64,000 bases of DNA from Acidobacteriota bacterium (lineage in GTDB: Bacteria; Acidobacteriota; Terriglobia; Terriglobales; Acidobacteriaceae): contig QIAU01000124.1 in the NCBI GenBank assembly GCA_003225055.1, positions 124,001-188,000 of the forward strand. The letters are read 5' to 3'. The number at the start of each line of letters is the position of its first letter. Within the stretch, counting starts at the first letter, position 1. The translations under genes were made by a program, and so were the position numbers. Below the pieces are notes generated by a model. It ran no database searches. It saw only the letters and a list, made by a program, of their open reading frames with translations, and was not told the origin of the DNA. Of this stretch, positions 45,978-54,412 are shown piece by piece.

Positions 45978-46967
45978 CTAGGAGAACTCTTCCACCTTTG
46001 CGGTCTCGCGCAGACGTCGATTGAGAGCAGCGCGCAACTGGTCGACACGCCTGGCCCTAAGGTCTTTCAGAATCTGCGTCTGCACTGCCGCGAGGGGCAA
46101 TTGCCGGGCGGCATCCAGACGATTGAGGCGAACGATGCAGTAGGAGTTCTCCGCCTTAATCACGTCGCTCACTTGTCCGGGCTTCATGCCGAAGACGACT
46201 CGAGCGACAGGCGGCGGCATCTTTTCTTCTTCGATCGCGCCGTGGTCGCCCATCATGACCCGCCACTCGTCCTCGGAAATCTTTTCGGCAAGACTGCCGA
46301 ATTCCTCGGCATTCTTAGTGGCCCTAGCCTGACGCAACGCGTCATTGGCGCGGCGGCGCGAGCCAGCCTGTTCGAAGGCCGTGGCCTCGTCGGGAATGAC
46401 GATCGAGATGGTCTGGATCGATGCTTTTCGAGGCACGTGGAATTTGCCTGAATTCTCGTCGTAATAGGCGCGAACCTCGGCATCGCTGACCCGCGACTTG
46501 CGCGTCACCTCCAGATCCAACAGATCGTCGATCAGAAGCGAGCGCCGAATCTTTTTGCGCAGAGTTTGCTGCGTGCCACGGAACTCGGAGACCAGGAAGG
46601 CGTGAAAATCGGCGCCGGAATCAAACTGCTTTTTGAAGTCGGTTATGGCGCGGCTCAGCCTGGTCGCGCTGATCTTCATGTTTCGTCGCTGGGCTTCCTG
46701 GTAGACCAGTTCCTCGAACTCGATCATTTCGAGGGCGCCCTTGCGGAGGCCCGCTTCCAGGGTCTGGGGAACTTTTCCCCCGTGCTGGCGGGCGTAGGGA
46801 AACATGACCAGCATCTCGCGCATCAAGTCAACCTCGGTAAGGGCCACGCCATTCACGCGCGCGACGGTCTTGCCGGTCGCCGCCGAATCCGACCTTGCCT
46901 TGGCTTGCGCCCAAGCCGGGGAGGCCGAGAGAAATAAAACAGCGAGAGTCGTGAGATAGAGTTTCAT
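45978..46967 (-). CDS. PpiC-type parvulin peptidyl-prolyl isomerase
   Basis: 329 residues. A signal peptide (LTTLAVLFLSASPAWAQ) is followed by a SurA-like helical N-domain (VARVNGVALTEVDLMREMLV, GALEMIEFEELVYQEAQRRN, RKKIRRSLLIDDLLDLEVTR, VRAYYDENSGKFHVPRKAS) and a parvulin domain (FGSLAEKISEDEWRVMMGDH, KPGQVSDVIKAENSYCIVRL). It would assist folding of the barrel encoded directly downstream and of the cytochromes. It is the third exported prolyl isomerase in the window. Confidence 0.9.
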   Translation of the reverse strand: MKLYLTTLAVLFLSASPAWAQAKARSDSAATGKTVARVNGVALTEVDLMREMLVMFPYARQHGGKVPQTLEAGLRKGALEMIEFEELVYQEAQRRNMKISATRLSRAITDFKKQFDSGADFHAFLVSEFRGTQQTLRKKIRRSLLIDDLLDLEVTRKSRVSDAEVRAYYDENSGKFHVPRKASIQTISIVIPDEATAFEQAGSRRRANDALRQARATKNAEEFGSLAEKISEDEWRVMMGDHGAIEEEKMPPPVARVVFGMKPGQVSDVIKAENSYCIVRLNRLDAARQLPLAAVQTQILKDLRARRVDQLRAALNRRLRETAKVEEFS

Positions 46968-47017
46968 AGTCGTCTTACAATCTGTAGCCCACAGTTCAGC
47001 TGTCGATTGAAGAACAG

Positions 47018-47040
47018 GGGGAGGGGCTTCATCCCTCCCC
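47018..47040 (-). terminator. Hairpin between the 4-haem and parvulin genes
   Basis: GGGGAGGG (47018-47025) pairs with CCCTCCCC (47033-47040) across a seven-base loop. On the minus strand it follows the 4-haem stop codon by 16 bases and is trailed by CTGTTCTTC, a weak U-tract. It may partly terminate transcription or protect the upstream mRNA end. Confidence 0.5.
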
Positions 47041-47056
47041 TGATCTCCGTTATGAC

Positions 47057-47920
47057 CTAGAAGGTCACGCTATTGACGCCATACGCCTCATTGGACTTGT
47101 CGGCATGGCAAGAACGGCAGAACTGCGTCGCCGAGTTGCTAGCCGGGTTCAAGGAGTCATACCAGCCCTTTACGAAGAAGCGCGTCCTCACCAGACGGCG
47201 CGTCGTCGAAGTCGAAGGAATCCTTACCCTTGCCACCGACATCGAGTGGTGATCGTGACAGGTGGTGCACTCGATGTAGGGCTGGCCATCCGTCGCGGCC
47301 ACCAGGGAAGCCGGGTGTCCGTAGACGTTGTTGAAGTTGTTGGCCAGAGCGTTGGTGGTGTCCCACGTGATGCGGCCATTGGTCACGGTTCCTGGCCAAT
47401 GGCTTGCTATGGTGGTCCCTCCGATGGTGGTGGAGTCGGGGAGATAAGGAATATCAACCGGATGGCTGTTGGTCAGGCTGAAGCCCTGATTCAGCCAGGT
47501 TGGAGCTGTGTTCACGCCGTCGAGGGTCTCGACGGTGTGTCCTGTCATGCCTTGCACGGTAACGGCGCCGTCATGGCAGGACAGGCAGACTGCGGTTCGG
47601 TACAACTTATCGGTTAACGCGGTGGCACCGGTCCGGTTGGTGAAACCGGCGCTGTTGGCCGGAGTGGTAAAGGTGTTTCCGGCTTCCGTCGTGTAAGTTT
47701 GGTTGATGAAGTCCCGACCCCACAAGATGACTTGACCAGTGCTGGCATCTGACCCGCCATTGCCCTGCGCGCCGCTATGCGGAGCATGGCAGGCGATGCA
47801 GCCCCGGCCGTTTACGTTGTGGGCCCCGAGGACATCATTGGCGATCGTGAATCCCTGAGCCATGGCCGTCCCGGTACAGGCGAGGACAAGCATCAGGATG
47901 ATCAACGCAAGTTTGTTCAT
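47057..47920 (-). CDS. Exported tetrahaem c-type cytochrome
   Basis: 287 residues with a signal peptide (ALIILMLVLACTGTAMAQ). Four haem sites: CIACH, CLSCH, CTTCH and CRSCH, the first three followed by APHSG, DGA and DHHS. The 'GAHNVNGRGCIACHAPHSG' start resembles the beginning of the 12-haem protein (GVHDL...CLYCHAPHS), so the two are probably related. It likely passes electrons in the periplasm or within the conduit. It sits between two hairpins, 88 bases upstream of the parvulin gene and 115 bases downstream of NHL protein 2. Confidence 0.92.
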   Translation of the reverse strand: MNKLALIILMLVLACTGTAMAQGFTIANDVLGAHNVNGRGCIACHAPHSGAQGNGGSDASTGQVILWGRDFINQTYTTEAGNTFTTPANSAGFTNRTGATALTDKLYRTAVCLSCHDGAVTVQGMTGHTVETLDGVNTAPTWLNQGFSLTNSHPVDIPYLPDSTTIGGTTIASHWPGTVTNGRITWDTTNALANNFNNVYGHPASLVAATDGQPYIECTTCHDHHSMSVARVRIPSTSTTRRLVRTRFFVKGWYDSLNPASNSATQFCRSCHADKSNEAYGVNSVTF

Positions 47921-48001
47921 GAATCATGGACCTCCTCGTTGGTTCACACTCACTGCCCTACTGCTTCGAAAACCGGATGGAGCCCAGCTTTCGTTTTCCC
48001 C

Positions 48002-48018
48002 CCGGCGCTCGTCGCCGG
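48002..48018 (-). promoter_or_regulatory. Short GC hairpin after NHL protein 2
   Basis: CCGGCG (48002-48007) pairs with CGCCGG (48013-48018) around CTCGT. On the minus strand it lies about 18 bases after the NHL stop codon and is followed by GGGGGGAAAA rather than a U-tract, so mRNA stabilisation or processing is more likely than termination. It is short and could be chance in GC-rich DNA. Confidence 0.35.
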
Positions 48019-48035
48019 TAGGAGAAATTCTCAGA

Positions 48036-49295
48036 TCACGGCTTAAGCTCCGTGCCAGCCGGGGAGGACTGTGGGGAGGAGGTCATGGACGCGTTCTTTT
48101 CGCGACCGGACTTCTCAGTCGCCGCCTCTACGTCCGTGATATAGCGGAAAACCTGGACACGACCCTTGAACTGCTCCGAAACCAGAACCCGGTTCTGTTT
48201 GTCGATAGCTATGCCGGTGGGCAAGATGAACTGTCCCGGCAAAGTCCCATGCATACCGAAGAAGCCGGCCAACCGTCCTTCGCGATCGAATACCTGCACC
48301 CGGTCCATGGAAGTATCCGCAACCCAAATGTGACCGTCGCGGTCGACGGCAAGGCCCTTCGGGCGTCCGAAGGCACCCGGGCCGTCGCCGGCACGGCCAA
48401 ACATGCTGATGAAGTTGCCATCGGCATCGAAAATCTGGATGCGGTCGTTCAGGGTGTCGGCCACATAGACGTTTCCGTTGGCATCGACGGCGACGTTGGT
48501 GGGCCGCGCAAACGTCCCGGCATCCTCATCGCCAACTTTAGCGGGCGGACCCCCGATAGTTCGCAGCAGCTTGAAGCTGTCAGCGTCGAATACTGCAATG
48601 TGGTCCTTCACGACATCGGCCACATACAGAAATCGGTTCCGGGTATCCATCGCAATGCCGCTGGGACGCTCCAGCGACTCTTGGCCGAAGCTCCCGACGA
48701 GGCGATGCGCAGCGTCGAACACGAACACAGTGCGCAGGTGGGAATCGCTCACAAAGAGGCGGTCGTCCTCGTCGATGGCCAAACCGATGATTTGCTCGAA
48801 GTGAACTTCTTTCCCGTTGTGAATGAACTCTACTTTGTCACTCTCGGCGTTGAAGATAAATATCGCGCCCACGTAGGTGTCGGCCACATAGATCCTGCCC
48901 TTGGAGTCCGCAGCTACGCCGTACGGCTCAACCAGGACATGCGGGGGAACGGTGCTGATTTCGTCTACTTGCTTCACCCCGGCCAGGCGATCCATCCAGC
49001 CTTGTTTCTTCTTGACGGGCTGAACTGGCTCGGCGACCCGCTCACCCCTGAACTGCTGCAGCCAGCGAATGCGTGCGATGTCGGGTGGGCGAGGCCAGAC
49101 CAACTTGCCGATGTCGATGGCTGGCTCGTTGGCAACCGCCTCTCCTTCGGGAACCACGGCCTGCGCCTTCTTCTTTTTTCCCCCGAAAGCATTCGGCGCG
49201 AAGGAAAAAGCTAGAAGTCCGGCCAGAGTCCAAGTCAGCGATTTACGGAACCCTACAGTCGAATTGCGTTGTGCTCGCGGCATGCTCCTACTCAC
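48036..49295 (-). CDS. Exported NHL-repeat beta-propeller protein 2
   Basis: 419 residues from GTG 49295; ATG 49283 is an alternative but has AGGAG only one base before it. A signal-like stretch (LTWTLAGLLAFSFAPNAFGG) is followed by a Lys-rich linker and NHL blades: PYGVAADSKGRIYVADTYVG, IIGLAIDEDDRLFVSDSHLR, RPSGIAMDTRNRFLYVADVV, RPTNVAVDANGNVYVADTLN, RPKGLAVDRDGHIWVADTSM and LPTGIAIDKQNRVLVSEQFK. Its start overlaps the end of the 16-haem gene. It is a paralogue of NHL protein 1 and probably organises cytochromes by protein contacts. Confidence 0.9.
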   Translation of the reverse strand: MSRSMPRAQRNSTVGFRKSLTWTLAGLLAFSFAPNAFGGKKKKAQAVVPEGEAVANEPAIDIGKLVWPRPPDIARIRWLQQFRGERVAEPVQPVKKKQGWMDRLAGVKQVDEISTVPPHVLVEPYGVAADSKGRIYVADTYVGAIFIFNAESDKVEFIHNGKEVHFEQIIGLAIDEDDRLFVSDSHLRTVFVFDAAHRLVGSFGQESLERPSGIAMDTRNRFLYVADVVKDHIAVFDADSFKLLRTIGGPPAKVGDEDAGTFARPTNVAVDANGNVYVADTLNDRIQIFDADGNFISMFGRAGDGPGAFGRPKGLAVDRDGHIWVADTSMDRVQVFDREGRLAGFFGMHGTLPGQFILPTGIAIDKQNRVLVSEQFKGRVQVFRYITDVEAATEKSGREKNASMTSSPQSSPAGTELKP

Positions 49296-50691
49296 CCATT
49301 GACTGCTTGTGACAATTACGACAGAACCCGAGATTGGGCGCCTGATCGTTCACCAGCAGGGCCCTGGCCGCACTGGCATGGGGTTGGTGGCAGCTCATGC
49401 AGCCAAGCTGCATCTTGATCTTGGACTTGTCACTCGGATCATGGACATCCGACACAGGATGCCCCACCGTTGGATGGCCCACGCCACCTTCGAGCGGTAG
49501 CCGGATGACCTTCGTGAAGTAGTCCTCCGGCAATTTCACGGCGCCATTGAAGATTTCGACCGTGTGCTCGCTCTCATTCCTGGCGGGCCTGGCATCCGGG
49601 CCGTGACATTCCAAGCAGAGCGCGTTCCCTTCCGCACGCAATAACTTCGGGTGGTCACCACCGTGGGGATCGTGGCAGCTCGCGCATCCCTGCTGGAACG
49701 CAGGCTGGTGAAGGACCTTCTTGCTGTGCAGCTCAGCCTGGTCGGAATGACACACCAGGCATACATTGACGGCATCGGGCTTGAGGAATCCCCGAGATGT
49801 CCCGGCGTGGGGACTGTGACAGTCAGTACAGTCTCCCGTAGCGCCGGGATGCTGCACTTTGGCGACCTGAATCTTCCGGGCCTCTTCCGCATGACAGGTG
49901 ACGCACAAGTCCGTGACCGCTGCCTTGGTTAAAACCACCCGTCCATTGCTGGCCGGAGCGTGACAGCTGTCGCATTGCTGCTTGGCGAATGGCATGTGCA
50001 CGAATTTCTGGAGCAGCCAGGGACTTGACGACTGGTGCGGATCATGGCAACTCAAACAATCCGACTTTCCGAACGGCTGGCTGCGATGAGCTTTGGCGAG
50101 TTCGGCGTCTTTCGCGTCGTGGCAGTCCAGGCAGAGCGCGGGAGAACCTTTAGTCAGGTGGAATACGCCGTCCAGATTCTCGCCCGTTTTATGGCTGACG
50201 TGGCAGCTGTCACAGCCCAGATCCAAGGCCGCGTGGCGACTGCCCGTCGGCGGAACCTTGAGACCGGTTGTATGACAAGTCAGGCAGAGGTTTTCCTTGG
50301 CTTCCCCCGAGGGCGATTCGCGTAGTTGGTTCTTATGGTCGGAGCTGTGGGCATCGTGGCACTTGAGGCAATCTCGAACCGCCGGGCTGTGCACGTGTGC
50401 TTTGATCTGGCTGGCATCTTTGTCCGCGTGACACTCGAGGCATAGCTTTCCCACAGACGGAGTGACGAGTTTAATCCGAACCAGATCGTTGTTGACTCGC
50501 ACCTCGTGGCAAACCGAACAGCCGATCGCGATCGCTGAGTGCACGGCTTTACCCTTCGCCTTGGCCGCGTGACACTCGAGGCATTTCGCATCGTCGGCTT
50601 TCGAGTCCAGAAAAGGATGTGTGGTCGCCAGTGCGGCTCCGGAAAGCATCAGCAGCAGCATGATTGCGAGGCGATGCACCTGTGGTTTCAT
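49288..50691 (-). CDS. Exported 16-haem c-type cytochrome
   Basis: 467 residues with a signal peptide (LAIMLLLMLSGAALATTHPF). Sixteen CXXCH sites: CLECH, CSVCH, CLECH, CLKCH, CLTCH, CDSCH, CLDCH, CLSCH, CDSCH, CVTCH, CTDCH, CLVCH, CASCH, CLECH, CMSCH and CRNCH, about one per 29 residues. Pairs of sites recur with 'CHxxHS' and 'CLxCH' alternating, the doubled-CXXCH repeat family. An extended haem wire that spans the periplasm is the natural reading. The start overlaps the stop of the 8-haem gene (ATGA), so they are made together. Confidence 0.94.
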   Translation of the reverse strand: MKPQVHRLAIMLLLMLSGAALATTHPFLDSKADDAKCLECHAAKAKGKAVHSAIAIGCSVCHEVRVNNDLVRIKLVTPSVGKLCLECHADKDASQIKAHVHSPAVRDCLKCHDAHSSDHKNQLRESPSGEAKENLCLTCHTTGLKVPPTGSRHAALDLGCDSCHVSHKTGENLDGVFHLTKGSPALCLDCHDAKDAELAKAHRSQPFGKSDCLSCHDPHQSSSPWLLQKFVHMPFAKQQCDSCHAPASNGRVVLTKAAVTDLCVTCHAEEARKIQVAKVQHPGATGDCTDCHSPHAGTSRGFLKPDAVNVCLVCHSDQAELHSKKVLHQPAFQQGCASCHDPHGGDHPKLLRAEGNALCLECHGPDARPARNESEHTVEIFNGAVKLPEDYFTKVIRLPLEGGVGHPTVGHPVSDVHDPSDKSKIKMQLGCMSCHQPHASAARALLVNDQAPNLGFCRNCHKQSMGE

Positions 50692-51926
50692 CGCTTCGCT
50701 CCCGTTGTAGTCAGCTGCCCTCGTTCGATTTCGCGAAGGTAGGCGCCCAGGGAGACCAGGAGTGCCACAATTGCGATCAACGGGATCAGCACTGATTTTC
50801 TGCGGCGGCCGCGTTCCCTTAAGGCGGCTTCGCCTGCCTGGTGCGCTTTGGCCACGATTCCGGCCCCGACGTTCACATCCTCGGTGACCCGCGACAGCGT
50901 CGCGGTGTGCAGCGTGACGCGAGCTTTGGTGAGCGCATCGCCGGCCTGGTCCAATTCGAGCTGTGCCTCGCTTACATCCATGCCTGAATGTTCAGCGCGA
51001 TCAAGGAGGGACTTGGCGCCGGCCATGTCGGCTTCCAGCCGCTGAAAGCGACGGTGAATGCCATTTGCCGTCTCGCCCGCCGGTTCGTCAGGCGTGTGAC
51101 AGTTGCCGCAGACGGCTTTTGGGCCCGTCCCGACGAACGTATCGTCGGGGTGCTTGATGCGGTGACTGCTGTGGCAGGTCACGCAGGAAGCAATGTTCAT
51201 CATTGCGAAGATGTGCTTGTGCGGGCTCTCTTCGAAGTACCTTGCCTGCAAAACGTGACAAGTCCCGCAGACGCTCGCCACCGACTTGACGCCGGGCGGC
51301 ACCGCGCCGTGACTGCCGTGACAGGTGGTGCAGGTAGGTGCGCTCAGGTCGCCGCCCGCGACCATAGCCTCATGGTGCACGCTGTCGGAGTAACCGGCGT
51401 ATTGGTCTGTCGCCACGTGGTACGGCTTCATGTATTCGGCATCGGAATGACAGCGTTGGCACGTAGCGGCAACGTTCAGGGGATGCACGCTGGAGCCCGG
51501 ATCGGAAGCTGGGCGCATGCGATGCACGCCGTGGCAGTCGGTGCACACGGCAGCCTTGGTGTCACCGTTTGCGAACTTGATACCGTGCACGCTAGTGCGA
51601 TACTGCGCCAACTGATCTGTATGGAGTGCGGGATTGAATTTCTTAATCCGGTCCGCATCCGCGTGACAGGAGCCGCACAATTCCGGAATACGCTCACGCG
51701 GGATGGCGCTGATTCGGTTCGCTTCGGTGCCTCGGCCTCCACCGGCATGACACACGTTGCAACTCATAGCGTTCTGGGCGTGGATGTCGGCTGCGAATTC
51801 CTCCGCAATGGCCTTTACGCGGCTGTCGCCCTGATCGCAATTCGAGCAGGCGCCCGTCTGCTGAGCTCTGGCGAGCGAACTCCCCAGCGCCACGACGAAG
51901 GTCAGCACGAGTAGCGATTTCCCCAT
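50688..51926 (-). CDS. Membrane-anchored octahaem c-type cytochrome
   Basis: 412 residues. A signal peptide (LVLTFVVALGSSLARAQQ) is followed by a CSNCD site, which lacks the haem His, then eight CXXCH: CNVCH, CGSCH, CTDCH, CQRCH, CTTCH, CGTCH, CVTCH and CGNCH. A helical region (about 300-370) leads to a C-terminal membrane helix (VLIPLIAIVALLVSLGAYL) with basic residues on both sides. This layout fits a cytochrome that takes electrons from the cytochrome b encoded just upstream and stays tethered to the inner membrane. It replaces the cytochrome c1 or f of classical complexes. Confidence 0.93.
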   Translation of the reverse strand: MGKSLLVLTFVVALGSSLARAQQTGACSNCDQGDSRVKAIAEEFAADIHAQNAMSCNVCHAGGGRGTEANRISAIPRERIPELCGSCHADADRIKKFNPALHTDQLAQYRTSVHGIKFANGDTKAAVCTDCHGVHRMRPASDPGSSVHPLNVAATCQRCHSDAEYMKPYHVATDQYAGYSDSVHHEAMVAGGDLSAPTCTTCHGSHGAVPPGVKSVASVCGTCHVLQARYFEESPHKHIFAMMNIASCVTCHSSHRIKHPDDTFVGTGPKAVCGNCHTPDEPAGETANGIHRRFQRLEADMAGAKSLLDRAEHSGMDVSEAQLELDQAGDALTKARVTLHTATLSRVTEDVNVGAGIVAKAHQAGEAALRERGRRRKSVLIPLIAIVALLVSLGAYLREIERGQLTTTGAKR

Positions 51927-51956
51927 AAAACAACTCAGTTCACTTCCTGACGTTCG

Positions 51957-53042
51957 TTACTTCGCGAAATACGCGTACAAGGTCAACGATCCCAGATAGA
52001 CCATTCCCAACAGCGCCGCGGCCCGCACCCAGCGAGACCCGTTGCGTCCCAGGCGGCCCTCGAGGAAGGGCAGAGCCAACCAGAGGGCGCCCGCCAGCCC
52101 GAATCCGAATACCCCGATCAATTCCCCCTCGATGCCGAATATTTTGGCGGGAAGCAACCTGAGCGTTTGAAACTGTGCCAGGAAATACCACTCCGGCTTG
52201 ATTCCGAAAGGTGTGGGTGCAAACGGGTCAGCTTTATGCCCCAGTTCGGCTGGAAGAGCAGCCGCCAGCACCAGCAACGCCGCCAGAATCACGCACCATG
52301 CCATCAGGTCCCGCAATAGAAAATCCGGGAAGAATCTCACTTCCTGACGAACTTCGGGAACCTCGGTCCAGTGACTCTCCACCGAGGGGGGCACACTCAT
52401 GCCAAATTTCTGCACCAGCCACAGGTGCAACATAAGCAGGGTGGCAGCAAGAGCGGGCAACACGACCACGTGCAGGCTGAAGAAGCGGGCCAGGGTTGCA
52501 CCGCCGACGTCTTCGCCTCCGCGCATGAAGACCAGCAGGGCGTGGCCGACGAGTGGAACTTGTCCGGCGACTTCGCTGGCGACTTTGGTGGCAAAGAACG
52601 ATAGCGTGTTCCAGGGCAGAAGGTAGCCGCTGAAACCGAATCCCAACGCCAGGAACAGGAGCAGCATTCCGCTCACCCATGTCAGTTCCCGCGGCTTGCG
52701 GTAGGCGCGAAGCAAAACGACGCTGAACATATGGGCGACCGCCATGAAGATCATGAGGTTGGCCGACCAGAAATGGACTGAGCGCACGAGCCAGCCAAAC
52801 TGCACCCGGGTGGTGATGTACTGCACGCTTTCGTAGGCTTCCTGAGTGCTGGGCCGGTAATACAACAGCAGGAGCAGACCGGTCAGAACCTGGACAAAAA
52901 ACAGAAACAGCGTGATTCCGCCCAGCAAATACCAAATGCTGAAACGATGGCGGGGAACAGTCTTCGACCGCAGTGGTGCGATCAACTCGCCGACGTCGAA
53001 ACGTTCTTCAATCCAAGTCCAGATTAGCGCGGCCGTCTTCAT
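51957..53042 (-). CDS. Cytochrome b (b6 plus subunit IV fusion type)
   Basis: 361 residues with about eight membrane helices. Haem b ligands are H90 and H104 (VHFWSANLMIFMAVAH, 13 residues between) and H191 and H206 (LHVVVLPALAATLLMLH, 14 between); the second spacing is that of b6 rather than mitochondrial b. The quinol-site motif PEWY is present (FGIKPEWYFLAQFQ), in the part equivalent to subunit IV. It oxidises quinol and passes one electron to the Rieske protein and one to the b haems. It starts three bases after the Rieske stop and is followed by the octahaem gene. Confidence 0.94.
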   Translation of the reverse strand: MKTAALIWTWIEERFDVGELIAPLRSKTVPRHRFSIWYLLGGITLFLFFVQVLTGLLLLLYYRPSTQEAYESVQYITTRVQFGWLVRSVHFWSANLMIFMAVAHMFSVVLLRAYRKPRELTWVSGMLLLFLALGFGFSGYLLPWNTLSFFATKVASEVAGQVPLVGHALLVFMRGGEDVGGATLARFFSLHVVVLPALAATLLMLHLWLVQKFGMSVPPSVESHWTEVPEVRQEVRFFPDFLLRDLMAWCVILAALLVLAAALPAELGHKADPFAPTPFGIKPEWYFLAQFQTLRLLPAKIFGIEGELIGVFGFGLAGALWLALPFLEGRLGRNGSRWVRAAALLGMVYLGSLTLYAYFAK

Positions 53043-53045
53043 CGC

Positions 53046-53534
53046 TCACGCAACCTGCTTGCGGCTGACGTAGATCTCCTGCCCCCGAACCTCGACGTCG
53101 AAAGCAGGCAGAGGGCGCGGCGGAGGCCCGCCCACATTGCGGCCGTTCAGGTCGTAACACCCGTTGTGACAAGGACACCAGATTTGCTGGGTCTCGGGGC
53201 GATATTGCACGGTGCAGCCAAGATGCGTGCAGACCGCAGACATCGAGCGGTATTCGCCGGTGGCCAGACGCACCAGCAATGCCGGGCGGCTGCCAAAGCG
53301 AAAGGTCTTGCCACTGTTTGGCTTGAGTTCACCCACCATACCCGCGAGCGCGTCGTTGGCGGAAGAATTCGTTTCGCCCGGCGGGATGAGATAGCGCAAG
53401 ATGGGATAGCAGAGTGTTCCAAGAGATGATACGAGGCTGCCCATGAGAAGGAGCAAAGCTCTCCGTCGTGGCATCGAGGACGCAATGAGTTGCTCTCCTC
53501 GACTGGTGGGTGCCGCGCTCGCGATCGTGCTCAT
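53046..53534 (-). CDS. Rieske iron-sulfur protein
   Basis: 162 residues from ATG 53534. An upstream ATG at 53552 overlaps the Shine-Dalgarno sequence AGGAG (53549-53545) that serves the second ATG, so the second is chosen. An N-terminal membrane anchor (RRALLLLMGSLVSSLGTLCY) precedes the 2Fe-2S domain with CTHLGC and CPCHNGCY, giving two Cys and two His ligands plus the two disulfide Cys. It is the first gene of the cluster and marks it as a quinol-oxidising bc-type module. Confidence 0.94.
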   Translation of the reverse strand: MSTIASAAPTSRGEQLIASSMPRRRALLLLMGSLVSSLGTLCYPILRYLIPPGETNSSANDALAGMVGELKPNSGKTFRFGSRPALLVRLATGEYRSMSAVCTHLGCTVQYRPETQQIWCPCHNGCYDLNGRNVGGPPPRPLPAFDVEVRGQEIYVSRKQVA

Positions 53535-53552
53535 AGTCTGGTTTCTCCTCAT

Positions 53553-54412
53553 GGTTCGTGAAGGGACACTTATCCCTGGACAATGACCTGTCCCAATTTA
53601 GAGACGAACCTGGGGCGAAACCGGCTGGAGACAGCGATAGCCCGGGCAGCTCGCCAAATTTGGCTACTTCCGCCCGCTTTCAGACGGTTGTGGTTATCTC
53701 GCTGTTAGTACTTCAGGGGAGAAAAGCTCCGAGCAGACTCAACTGATAATCGGCTCACGTTCAAAGTACTTATGCCATAATTCATTTTCAAGATCAATGC
53801 GCAAGGTGTAAGAAGATTGTAAATAAGTTGTCGGGGAATTAGATCTTGCGCAACTAATCGCGAAGTCGTGAATCAGGTCCTGGATGAAGTGAAATCTTTC
53901 CTAGTCGCGCACGCGCGTACATCTTCGACGGCCTGGACGAGGCTGCGAACACGGGCAGCGGGCAGACAGTTGTCAACTTATTTGTCATACCTTTAGAGCG
54001 TTCTCGGGATTCCGCGGTCACTCCTCTCGGTGTGCGGAAAGAAGCAGATGAGGCCCGGTGACATCCATACCGCCTTGGATCCTAGGTTGACGTGTGGAAT
54101 GTACTTAGGAAATGCTGCGAAATTGTTACGGGCGGGCCGGGCACATGTCATGTCAGCGGATTTCGAGAGCATTAAATTCTTAGAACCCTCAAATGAGCGT
54201 GCTCGCAAATCAATAATTGCATCCCTGGGCTGCTTCAACACTCCCCATGGTAGAGTCGGGATGGCCTTCCCGGGGTCGCCCCTCACCGTCGGAGGCGGCG
54301 CGGCCCTGAGGACCTCGTAGCCCTGCGGGATCACAAACAAGTCCGCGCATTGCTGTTCTTCCTTAATATTGCGCATTGCGCAACTCGGCGCCGGCGGTTG
54401 GGGCCCTCCCGC
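53553..54412. other. Upstream region of the cytochrome cluster, no gene recognised
   Basis: About 860 bp. The part nearest 53553 must hold the promoter of the cytochrome cluster; no strong consensus was found. Frames exist on both strands around 53993-54376 but resemble nothing known and have no ribosome-binding site. A dyad TTGCGCATTGCGCAA is present at about 54368-54382, and TTGCGCAACT recurs near 53846. Confidence 0.5.

Noticed and set aside
47862-49214. Plus-strand open frame of 450 codons opposite NHL protein 2
   Set aside because: Antisense to clear NHL repeats; no domain, no ribosome-binding site, and the periodic pattern merely mirrors the propeller blades.
53993-54376. Overlapping open frames on both strands in the spacer before the Rieske gene
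   Set aside because: Neither protein resembles a known family and neither start has a ribosome-binding site. Kept as non-coding until a search says otherwise.
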